39,164 nt of DNA from an uncultured cyanobacterium (lineage in GTDB: Bacteria > Cyanobacteriota > Cyanobacteriia > Cyanobacteriales > Microcystaceae): the NCBI GenBank assembly GCA_903869185.1, contig CAIPYC010000038.1, positions 1 through 39,164 of the forward strand, in the 5' to 3' direction. This document shows positions 24,585 to 32,172 of this stretch, piece after piece (position 1 is the first letter of the stretch; each line of letters begins with the position of its first letter). The position numbers and the translations under genes are program-made. The notes under the pieces were generated by a model, which saw nothing but the letters and a program-made list of their open reading frames with translations, was not told the DNA's origin and did not search any database.

Positions 24585-25637
24585 TTAATTCAGACTCTCC
24601 AATCGAGAGATTTTAGGGGAAAGCGCATCTAAAGAGATTCCAGCTCTTGCGGCTACAATGACTCCGACGGCTTCTAAATAGGATTTGACCCTGATTGCCT
24701 TGATTCCCAGAGATTCGGGAAATACATTCATTTGGGTACTATTTTCTTCTACGGCAATGATTGTTGTTTCCTTGGCTGCAAAACTCAGTAGAGCACTTCC
24801 ACCACAAGCTGAAGCCGGGGTAATAACATATCCAACATTTTTCGAAGATATAGTATTCAATTGGTAGCTGGTTAGATAACGAGGGGCTCTACTGAGTCCA
24901 ACTAGAACAGATGGCAAAAAAGTATACCCTATTTCCTCAGCAGCGGCTCGCGGCGAAATGTCTTTTGAAAGCGGCAAGGGATTGAGGGCAGGAGCATGAG
25001 CTACAGGAATACCAAAATTTTTAACAATCAAATGTGAGATAACCGCTTCGGCTCCTGAAAGTGGGTCCACACCGGAACCTTGACGATAGTTCTTAATTGG
25101 CATACTCTCTGGCGGCTCTTCAGGAAAACGGGTGACCACGGCTATTGCATCTGCTTTTGCCAGTTTTATCAATTTATGGGCCCCGCGCAGAAGACTAGCG
25201 GGATTGGTAATAGTACCCCAGCTTGCTCCTGAGAAGGAAGTCTGTAGATTAATATCTAGGGGCTCATCGGTGATCAGATAATCACTCAGCTCGAGACCAA
25301 GAGTGGCCCTGGTTGCTTCAGCTACTTGCAGGTGACGTAACAATAAATCTTCGCAAATCCCTTTATCCAATAGTAAACCTATCCGGTTTGAATTCACTGG
25401 CTGTAGATACAAATTTCCCTTGGCAAATTGATCCAGAGCATAACCTTCTACATAGAGAGTATTAGGCATAGACCAGTACAAATGAGCGCCATTCATTACA
25501 TTTGGATGGGTGATCAGAGTATCAACAACTTGGGAAATCAACCTGGCCACGGGCAGAGCGTCTCCGGCATAGCCTCCCATTGCGGCTCCAATCCCTGTTG
25601 GAACCAGCAAAAGTGCAGTACTATTTATTTCAGGCAA
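24585..25637 (-). CDS. DUF3326 family protein
   Basis: Protein of 350 residues of DUF3326, found in cyanobacteria and plants. It starts with a Gly-rich TGIGAAMGGYAGDALPVARL loop and has a conserved middle with TRFPEEPP, GSGVDPLSGAEA and HAPALNPLP. The C-terminal half includes TPASACGGSALLSFA and VIVAARAGISLD. No signal peptide. Substrate and reaction are unknown; the Gly-rich loops hint at a nucleotide- or sugar-binding fold, which is only inference. It lies 4 bases after a 59-residue gene and 4 bases before the CPBP gene. Confidence 0.85.
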   Translation of the reverse strand: MPEINSTALLLVPTGIGAAMGGYAGDALPVARLISQVVDTLITHPNVMNGAHLYWSMPNTLYVEGYALDQFAKGNLYLQPVNSNRIGLLLDKGICEDLLLRHLQVAEATRATLGLELSDYLITDEPLDINLQTSFSGASWGTITNPASLLRGAHKLIKLAKADAIAVVTRFPEEPPESMPIKNYRQGSGVDPLSGAEAVISHLIVKNFGIPVAHAPALNPLPLSKDISPRAAAEEIGYTFLPSVLVGLSRAPRYLTSYQLNTISSKNVGYVITPASACGGSALLSFAAKETTIIAVEENSTQMNVFPESLGIKAIRVKSYLEAVGVIVAARAGISLDALSPKISRLESLN

Positions 25638-25641
25638 TAGA

Positions 25642-25821
25642 CTAGACTTCCTCTTTGAGAACTATCGCTTCGACTTTGATTTTATTTGCCGGATTATTGA
25701 CATCAGTGATTGCCCAGCGCAAAACTTCGCCATGCTTAGCTAGTTCATTTTCGACAATTTCTCGTACTTTAAGCGGAGTTTCCTGTAGATCAATTTCCGC
25801 ATTGATAAAATGGGTTGTCAT
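25642..25821 (-). CDS. Conserved-looking small protein (59 residues)
   Basis: On the minus strand an ATG at 25819-25821 opens a 59-codon frame ending in TAG at 25642-25644. It begins MTTHFINAEIDLQETPLKVR, continues with GEVLRWAITDV, and ends KVEAIVLKEEV. GGAGA lies about 5 bases before the ATG. The position argues for a real gene: 16 bases after the TPR gene and 4 bases before DUF3326, filling the operon exactly. It reads as a small alpha/beta protein. I recall similar cyanobacterial small proteins but no named family. Function unknown. Confidence 0.8.
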   Translation of the reverse strand: MTTHFINAEIDLQETPLKVREIVENELAKHGEVLRWAITDVNNPANKIKVEAIVLKEEV

Positions 25822-25837
25822 ATTTTCTCCAATATCC

Positions 25838-26629
25838 TCACTGACCTATCTTAACATCTGAGGTGTTTTCCATATCCATGATGCTGGATTTGTATAGTTC
25901 AGGAGCTAGCTTGATTGATTGTTGAAATAGTTCTTTGGATTTTTTTTCCTCACCTTCGCCTTTTAACAGGATTGCCTTGGCTAAAACAGGACGAAAATCT
26001 TCTGGATTAGACTTCATTGCCTCTTCGTAGATTTTTAGAGCTTGTGTCTTTTGTTTTTGTTGAAGGTAGATTTCAGCCAACAACAATTGTACTGAAGTAA
26101 CGTTAATGTTTTGCCCACCGGGTAGACTAGCCATTTTCAATGTGTTTTGCACTAAATCAATAGATTCAGCCGAACTTCCCTTAAGTAGCAAAAGATCTGT
26201 AAGTCCTTTAAGAGCATTGATATTGCTGGGTTCTTTTGCCAAAATGTTACGGTAGATGGTAATTGCCCCGCCGGTATCTCCGATTTGTTGCTTGGTTTGA
26301 GCCAGTAATGTCGTATAAAGGGGGTTTAGCTGAGAGAGACGCTCTAGAGGAGGGATCACCCCAACCAAGTCACCCTGCTTAAATCTGATATCTAATAGAC
26401 CTTCCAATGCTGTCTGGTTATCAGGTTCACGCTGCAAAATCATCTCATAGCCAGAAGCCTGGGATTCTAAGAGTTCCTGATCTTGAGCAATTCCATTGTT
26501 AGAACTACTTTGTCCGGTTTGCCAAATAGTACTAAATAAAGGAAAAAGAGAAAACAACAACAACACGATCAGCAAAACAACGCTGTTGATGTACAACCAG
26601 TAGTTTTTTTTGGAAGCTTTCATAAACAT
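25838..26629 (-). CDS. Membrane-anchored TPR protein
   Basis: Protein of 263 residues. One N-terminal transmembrane helix (about 11-33) is followed by a Ser/Gln linker and about five tetratricopeptide-like repeats: YEMILQREPDNQTALEGL, AITIYRNILAKEPSNINAL, ALKIYEEAMKSNPEDFRPV, and ELFQQSIKLAPELYKS. It is likely a scaffold facing the periplasm, lumen or cytoplasm; topology is not resolvable. It leads the operon with the 59-residue gene, DUF3326, CPBP and DUF3531. A possible second start (Met3) would shorten it by two residues. Confidence 0.85.
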   Translation of the reverse strand: MFMKASKKNYWLYINSVVLLIVLLLFSLFPLFSTIWQTGQSSSNNGIAQDQELLESQASGYEMILQREPDNQTALEGLLDIRFKQGDLVGVIPPLERLSQLNPLYTTLLAQTKQQIGDTGGAITIYRNILAKEPSNINALKGLTDLLLLKGSSAESIDLVQNTLKMASLPGGQNINVTSVQLLLAEIYLQQKQKTQALKIYEEAMKSNPEDFRPVLAKAILLKGEGEEKKSKELFQQSIKLAPELYKSSIMDMENTSDVKIGQ

Positions 26630-26830
26630 TAATCAATTTTTTTTAAAATAAAGTCTTTAAAAATAAACAAATATTCTTTAACTATCACATACAATTTATT
26701 ACAATAGACAAACTATTTCTTTACCCTAGTATCATTCTGTCTCACATTTTGACTATTTTAGGTATTGTTTTAGTATTGTAACTTATCTTGTTTGCCAGTA
26801 ATTTTTTTTCGTTCTAGCCTAGGTAGCACT

Positions 26831-27610
26831 ATGAATCCTCCTCTCGAAAATACTCCTCCAAATAGCGTTTTTGCGACATCCGATGTCCAAGAAAAAGCAG
26901 AAATTCAACATTTACCAATTCCCTCTCCCAGTCATGCCAGGCAATATAGAGCTATAGGGTTGATTGAGGCCAGATATGAACGCTCGGAAGACTTTTTGAT
27001 CAAAGGAACCTTGATTACAGCCTCTCAAAACAAAATTGACTCAGTAGTACTAGGGCGTTTAATCAGCCTGCTTAAAAAGCATATAGAGATGGAAAAGCAG
27101 CATCTCTGGGTTGTTTATCCCAGAACCAAGCAAGAAAACGATGATCTACATGTACAAATAGTCGGTATTTGGGAGCCTGAGACTCTCAAAAAGGGCAATC
27201 ATAAGGCTATTGAAGGAGATGTTGAGGAAGATTCTGATTACCTCAGCCCTGGTTATTTTTCCATAAGGGGTGAGGTTGTTTTCTCCTGTCAGCAAACCGA
27301 GATGGTGATTGTAAAAATCAGACAGTCTGCCAAAAAAGAAGGAGAAAAGCCCAAGTTTTTTAAGATTAAGCTCAAAGGAAGGTTGCCTGATAAGCCGGTT
27401 AGTCACTTTTGGGATTTAAAGGTTCAGCTAGTCGATACCGTCTTGGTCTTGCGAGAGGCTACTGATCTCGGCGCAGTTCCCAAGACCAAAAGAACTCTCA
27501 ACCCTAACGAATTTGGTAATAAGAAATCAGAATATAAAAATATAACTCCTCATCCTTCCGATGGAATTGGTAAGCCCATTCTAAAACCCAAACCTCAACA
27601 ACCTATCTAG
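26831..27610 (+). CDS. Conserved cyanobacterial protein of unknown function
   Basis: Protein of 259 residues from the ATG at 26831; 13 further codons upstream are in frame but unlike the family. The core (about 35-200) is well ordered: RAIGLIEARYERSEDFLIKG, LIKKHIEMEKQHLWVVYPRT-like and LHVQIVGIWEPETL, then FSIRGEVVFSCQQTEMVIV and KFFKIKLKGRLP. The ends are Pro/Lys/Asn-rich and probably disordered. I recall this block order from cyanobacterial unnamed proteins but cannot give a function. The upstream 200 bases are very AT-rich. It is convergent with the AI-2E permease gene, 12 bases away. Confidence 0.75.
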   Translation: MNPPLENTPPNSVFATSDVQEKAEIQHLPIPSPSHARQYRAIGLIEARYERSEDFLIKGTLITASQNKIDSVVLGRLISLLKKHIEMEKQHLWVVYPRTKQENDDLHVQIVGIWEPETLKKGNHKAIEGDVEEDSDYLSPGYFSIRGEVVFSCQQTEMVIVKIRQSAKKEGEKPKFFKIKLKGRLPDKPVSHFWDLKVQLVDTVLVLREATDLGAVPKTKRTLNPNEFGNKKSEYKNITPHPSDGIGKPILKPKPQQPI

Positions 27611-27622
27611 ATCAATTGAGCC

Positions 27623-28732
27623 TTAGCCAACCAAGGTAAGATCTTCTTGGGCGATCGTCGCTTCTTCTCTATCTTTTAGGGATGAAGCCTCTCGCAGAGC
27701 TATTGCCGCACTTTTAATAAATCCAGCAGTCGGTACAGCTATCAATAGACCCAAAACCCCAGCAACCTGAGTACCAATTAAAAGCGCCAGAAGTATCCAA
27801 ATAGGATTTAAACCAGTAAAACCACCAATCAATCTCGGAGCAAGACCATTTTCTAGAATTTGATGGATTACCGTCGAGACTATTAGGACTTCAGTGCCTA
27901 GCCAAACACTCTTTAGTGCTGTTAGGGAACTGATCACAGCGATACTGATCGGCACCCCAAAGGGAAACAGTGCCATAAACCCAAGTCCTAAACCAAAAAG
28001 CAAGGCAAAAGGTATTTTTAAAATCAAGAAAGTGACAGTCATAACGGATCCCACTATTGAGGCCATCGAGGCCTGCCCTACGTAATAGTTATGGAAAGTC
28101 TTACGAATCAAAATTCGTAGGGTTGAACCGGTTGGTTTGGGCAGCCATTCGATGATTCCATCCCAAAGTTGTTCACCTTGTAAGAGAATATAGAAAGTAA
28201 GCACTAAAACCAATAGTATATTTATGACACTGTCGAGGGTGCCCAGAACCAGTCCAAGAGTTCTTCCAGCCAATAATTGCAACTGTTCAGATAAGTTTTG
28301 TGACAATTGACTAGCCAGAATACTGAAATTAAGTGGTATTTTTCTATCATCAGCCCAGATATCAAAAGCTTGAATCTGAGCTTTACCTGATTCGATCCAG
28401 CTCGGCAGTTTCTGTAAAAGATCGGTGAGCTGCCCTACCAAAGCAGGTGCGACAGTTAAACCCAACAGGAGAATCAATAAGACTGTCAGGATCAAAACCA
28501 GAAAAATCACCCGATTACGATTGAAACCATAACTAGTCAGAAACTCAACTGGATAGTTCAAAATAAAGGCTAGGAGATTTGCTGTAATGAAAACTGTGAT
28601 TAAGGATTGGAAGTAATGAAATATCACCAACAAAACCCAACCGTTGAGTACCAGCAAAGGAAGTGCCAATCCCCAAAAAGCCCAGCGAGGCAGTTGACTC
28701 ATAATCTTAATTGACTTATACATTGTTTCCAT
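27623..28732 (-). CDS. AI-2E family transporter (YhhQ/PerM type)
   Basis: Polytopic inner-membrane protein of 369 residues with about eight hydrophobic segments. It has the family layout: paired N-terminal helices, an amphipathic soluble part (about 95-160), then a C-terminal bundle with LLFGLGLGFMALFPFGVPIS and LNPIWILLALLIGTQVAGVLG. Members export AI-2 or other small molecules; the substrate here is unknown. Met4 (28723) and Met11 (28702) are alternative starts, and Met11 better fits homologue N-termini. The annotated start lies only 5 bases from the divergent NFACT start, so promoters must overlap coding sequence. Confidence 0.88.
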   Translation of the reverse strand: METMYKSIKIMSQLPRWAFWGLALPLLVLNGWVLLVIFHYFQSLITVFITANLLAFILNYPVEFLTSYGFNRNRVIFLVLILTVLLILLLGLTVAPALVGQLTDLLQKLPSWIESGKAQIQAFDIWADDRKIPLNFSILASQLSQNLSEQLQLLAGRTLGLVLGTLDSVINILLVLVLTFYILLQGEQLWDGIIEWLPKPTGSTLRILIRKTFHNYYVGQASMASIVGSVMTVTFLILKIPFALLFGLGLGFMALFPFGVPISIAVISSLTALKSVWLGTEVLIVSTVIHQILENGLAPRLIGGFTGLNPIWILLALLIGTQVAGVLGLLIAVPTAGFIKSAAIALREASSLKDREEATIAQEDLTLVG

Positions 28733-28737
28733 AACTT

Positions 28738-30453
28738 ATGCAATCGTTTGACTTTACTACCTTAATAGCTAGTTGTAATGAACTGTGCAACAAGTGGCTA
28801 CCTGCCCGCCTGGAGCAATTTTATCAAACAGATCGCTACACCATACTAGTTGCTTTACGGACTTGGCAAGAAAGGTCTTGGCTTACATTGTCTTGGCATC
28901 CCCAAGCGGCCAGAATATGTCTAGGCGATCCTCCGCCAAGAGAACCTGATACTTTCACTTTTAGTGAACAGCTCCGACACCAACTCAATGGTTATGCCCT
29001 CATTGATATAGTAACATTAGCTTCTTGGGAAAGGGTGTTAGACCTAAGATTTGCCAAAAGACCGGATGATCCCCCAGATTACCATCTCTACCTTGAGGTG
29101 ATCGGAAAACACAGCAACTTAATCCTAACCGATAACAATAAACAAGTTATCACAGTTGCCCATCAAGTTGGACGAACTCAGTCATCCGTTCGCACAGTAC
29201 AGACTGGACAGAATTACTCTCCGCCCCCTCCTGTTTTGAAAAAAGATCCTAAGCAAACATTTGATTTGTGGAAAGAAATTATAGAACTGATTCCAGGGAG
29301 TCTGAAGGTACAGATTTTAGCCAATTACCAGGGTCTCAGCCCAGTTGTAGCAAAAACCCTGATTGCCAAAGCACATCTAGAGAGCGACTCTTCAACTGAT
29401 ACTCTAACAGAAGTTGATTGGCATAATCTGTACAATTGTTGGCTAGATTGGCTAAACTCGATAGACAAAGGTGAATTTCAACCTGGTAGCACCGAAACAG
29501 GCTATACGGTCTTAGGTTGGCAAGTTAAGCAAAGCTATGCAAGTACCCAAGAGCTTCTCAATAGCTACTACTCCAATAGTCTCAAACAGGAGCAATTTGA
29601 TAAACTTCATCATCAACTAAAACAAAAAGTCAGTTATCTGCTCAACAAATTAACTATTAAGAAAGAGGGTTTTTGCAACAGATTAAAGCAATCGGAGTTA
29701 TCTCAGAGCTATCAGGAAAAGGCTAATTTACTAATGGCCAATCTTCACCAATGGAAACCAGGGCTAAATTCGATTATTCTAGCTGACTTTACTAGTGGTC
29801 AACCAGTTGAGATCTCTCTGCAGCCTGATAAAAACATGGTAGCCAATGCGCAGATTCTCTATAAACAACATCAAAAGCTAAAGAGGGTTAGTTCGTCTGT
29901 TGAGCCGCTGTTAGAAGCAACCCAATTGGAAATCCATTATCTTGCCAATGTTCTCTCGAGCTTAGAGCAATTGGAACAATATCAGGGAGTTGATGATTTT
30001 GAGATCCTTGAAGAAATTCAACAGGAATTAATTACCCAGAAATATTTGGAATTAACTAGACAAACGGCGCGCAAAGAGCAATCAAAGCCATATCGGATCC
30101 TTAGTCCATCAGGTTTTGAGTTGATTATTGGACGCAACAATCGCCAAAATGATCAAATCACTTTTACCACCTCCAGTAACTATGATCTCTGGTTTCATGC
30201 CCAGCAAATTCCTAGTGGTCATGTGCTGCTAAGAGTACCTCCCGGTTCTCAACCGGAACAATCCGACCTTCAATTTGCAGCGGACTGGACGGCTTACTAT
30301 AGCCAAGCAAGATCGAGTCAACTGGTTTCGGTAATATATACCCTTCCCAAGTATCTCTACAAGCCAAAAGGATCCAAGCCTGGTATGGTTATATACAAGA
30401 ACGAAACAGTGATTTGGGGATATCCCGATAGAGTCAGTCCTAAAAAAAACTAA
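28738..30453 (+). CDS. rqcH: NFACT family protein (RqcH/Rqc2-like)
   Basis: Protein of 571 residues. The layout is NFACT-N (1-200), HhH-like region (about 180-230), long coiled-coil (about 270-440), and C-terminal NFACT-R (about 450-565; PYRILSPSGFELIIGRNNRQN, then YDLWFHAQQIPSGHVLLR). In bacteria RqcH binds obstructed 50S subunits and adds Ala tails to stalled chains. The Asp-Arg pair needed for tailing in B. subtilis aligns with Glu98-Arg99 (ASWERVLDL) here. A role in ribosome quality control is inferred from the family, not shown. Confidence 0.85.
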   Translation: MQSFDFTTLIASCNELCNKWLPARLEQFYQTDRYTILVALRTWQERSWLTLSWHPQAARICLGDPPPREPDTFTFSEQLRHQLNGYALIDIVTLASWERVLDLRFAKRPDDPPDYHLYLEVIGKHSNLILTDNNKQVITVAHQVGRTQSSVRTVQTGQNYSPPPPVLKKDPKQTFDLWKEIIELIPGSLKVQILANYQGLSPVVAKTLIAKAHLESDSSTDTLTEVDWHNLYNCWLDWLNSIDKGEFQPGSTETGYTVLGWQVKQSYASTQELLNSYYSNSLKQEQFDKLHHQLKQKVSYLLNKLTIKKEGFCNRLKQSELSQSYQEKANLLMANLHQWKPGLNSIILADFTSGQPVEISLQPDKNMVANAQILYKQHQKLKRVSSSVEPLLEATQLEIHYLANVLSSLEQLEQYQGVDDFEILEEIQQELITQKYLELTRQTARKEQSKPYRILSPSGFELIIGRNNRQNDQITFTTSSNYDLWFHAQQIPSGHVLLRVPPGSQPEQSDLQFAADWTAYYSQARSSQLVSVIYTLPKYLYKPKGSKPGMVIYKNETVIWGYPDRVSPKKN

Positions 30454-30556
30454 TAAAAGTGGGGGTATAATCTGCTACTATTTATTTTATTAAGGAATTT
30501 TAAGGATTGCGACCAATACTTGGATTTCCTCAAAAAACAACAACACAACTAACAAT

Positions 30557-30600
30557 ACCAGTGGCTTCAGCTACTCTTCAAGCTAGTCTACTGGTTTTTT
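30557..30600 (+). terminator. Terminator-like hairpin in a 214-base gap
   Basis: ACCAGT (30557-30562) pairs with ACTGGT (30590-30595), with an inner AGCT/AGCT stem (30569-30572, 30581-30584) and a small loop. Six T follow directly (30595-30600). This looks like a Rho-independent terminator on the plus strand. It lies about 100 bases after the NFACT stop and 70 bases before the glycosyltransferase start, so it may end a long 3' leader or a separate small RNA in 30454-30600. Confidence 0.6.
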
Positions 30601-30667
30601 ATTGGTAGGATAAGAATCTAGATATGTTCTCTCACCAGAAAGAAATATAACTTTTTTGAGTTAACCT

Positions 30668-31606
30668 ATGTTTTTCAGTGTCGTTATTCCTACCTACAAC
30701 CGTCTGCCAATTCTCGAGAAATGCTTGAGAGCCTTGGAAAATCAGCAATTGGACCCACAATGGATTGATGGCTATGAGGTTATCGTAGTAGATGATGGCT
30801 CAACTGATAAAACAATTGAATTTCTAGAAAGAGAAAAAACGAGCTTTGCTCATTTAGTGCTTCTCCAGCATGATCATCGTGGACCTGCTTATGCTCGCAA
30901 TATTGGTGTATCCAATTCTCGGGGAGATCATATTATCTTTATTGACAGCGATCTGGTAGTTACTGAAAGTTTTCTTCTATCTCATGCTCAGGCGCTTGCC
31001 AAGGCACAAAGCAAATTGGGCAATGATTGTGTTTTTACCTACGGCGCTGTGATTAACACTTGTAATTTTACTGATCCTACTTCTGAAGCTTATAAAGTTA
31101 CTGATTTTTCCGCTGCCTACTTTGCTACTGGTAATGTAGCCATTGCCAAGAAGTGGCTAGAAGAAGCCGGACTATTCGATACTACATTTTCGCAATATGG
31201 TTGGGAAGATCTTGAGCTTGGAGTAAGACTCAAAAAACTGGGACTTAAGCTGATCAAATGTCCCAATGCAGTTGGCTATCATTGGCATCCACCCTTTAGT
31301 CTGGAGCAAATTCCCAGCCTGATTGATAAGGAAATCCAGCGCGGACGTATGGGGGTAATCTTTTATCAAAAACATCCCTCCTGGAACGTACGCTTGATGA
31401 TCCAGATGACCTGGCTACATAGATTACTCTGGGGAACACTGACTCTAGGAGGTAATTTGGATGAAAAGGCTTTTGCTCCCCTGCTGCAGTGGTTGATTGA
31501 TCAGGGAAAACCACAACTAGCTTTAGAAATTGCCAGAATATTTTTGAATTGGTATAACGTCCAAGGGGTTTATCAAGCCTACGCTGAAGCTGGAGGAAAG
31601 AGCTAA
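30668..31606 (+). CDS. Family 2 glycosyltransferase
   Basis: GT-A glycosyltransferase of 312 residues. The N-terminal Rossmann-like fold reads FFSVVIPTYNRLPILEKCL, VVDDGSTDKT (Asp42, Asp43), and the metal-binding FIDSD. A galactosyltransferase-C-like block, GWEDLELGVRLKKLG, supplies the catalytic acidic residues. No transmembrane helix, so it probably acts at the cytoplasmic membrane face on a lipid- or protein-linked acceptor. Acceptor and donor are unknown. It stands alone behind the gap 30454-30667. Confidence 0.88.
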   Translation: MFFSVVIPTYNRLPILEKCLRALENQQLDPQWIDGYEVIVVDDGSTDKTIEFLEREKTSFAHLVLLQHDHRGPAYARNIGVSNSRGDHIIFIDSDLVVTESFLLSHAQALAKAQSKLGNDCVFTYGAVINTCNFTDPTSEAYKVTDFSAAYFATGNVAIAKKWLEEAGLFDTTFSQYGWEDLELGVRLKKLGLKLIKCPNAVGYHWHPPFSLEQIPSLIDKEIQRGRMGVIFYQKHPSWNVRLMIQMTWLHRLLWGTLTLGGNLDEKAFAPLLQWLIDQGKPQLALEIARIFLNWYNVQGVYQAYAEAGGKS

Positions 31607-31656
31607 GTCAATTTGGTATTACTTATAATGATTGAATAATTGGATTATAAAAAAAT

Positions 31657-32172
31657 ATGGCTCTAGATTCTCTGGTTGCTTTACTTGGCGGTATTCTAGG
31701 CGGAGGAAGTACGGTCTGGTTATGGCAAACCAACAAACTTAATCAGATACAAGAGCGACTGGAGCAATCCAGACAGGCTCAGCGACAAGCTGAAAGCATT
31801 ACAGCTCAACATACAAAGGAATTGGCTGATCTCGAACGCACTCATCAGCAGCAGATCAGAGATTTAAAAAGTGAATATCAATTGGAGATTGCAAATTTGA
31901 CTCAAGCCATGAACTCCAAAGCACAGCCAACAGAAACAATCTCTAATGAGGATGCTCAATTGTTTCCTTTTGACGATTTATTGGGTGAGAAAGAAGATGA
32001 GCGCAGCGATAATTTCTCTCCGTTTACACCAATAAAATCTCTACAAAAATCTGATGATAGCGATCTAGACTATTTCGAGGATCTCTTCGCTGACAAAGAT
32101 GAACAAACTGATAATGATTTTGACTTTTCTAGCTTTTTTGACACAGAGAAAGATCCTCAAAGCAAAACTTAA
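31657..32172 (+). CDS. Membrane-anchored coiled-coil protein
   Basis: Protein of 171 residues without a named family. A short Gly-rich hydrophobic N-terminal helix (about 3-25, LVALLGGILGGGSTVWLW) leads into a Gln/Glu-rich coiled coil (about 28-90). The tail (95-171) is strongly acidic, rich in Asp, Glu, Phe and Ser (LDYFEDLFADKDEQ), and probably disordered. The stop shares TTAA (32169-32172) with the convergent CHAT-GUN4 gene. It may be a membrane-bound adaptor; this is inference. Confidence 0.6.
   Translation: MALDSLVALLGGILGGGSTVWLWQTNKLNQIQERLEQSRQAQRQAESITAQHTKELADLERTHQQQIRDLKSEYQLEIANLTQAMNSKAQPTETISNEDAQLFPFDDLLGEKEDERSDNFSPFTPIKSLQKSDDSDLDYFEDLFADKDEQTDNDFDFSSFFDTEKDPQSKT

Noticed and set aside
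30454-30600. Yfr1-type small RNA
   Set aside because: The conserved single-stranded ACTCCTCACAC core of Yfr1 is absent, so only a generic hairpin was reported.
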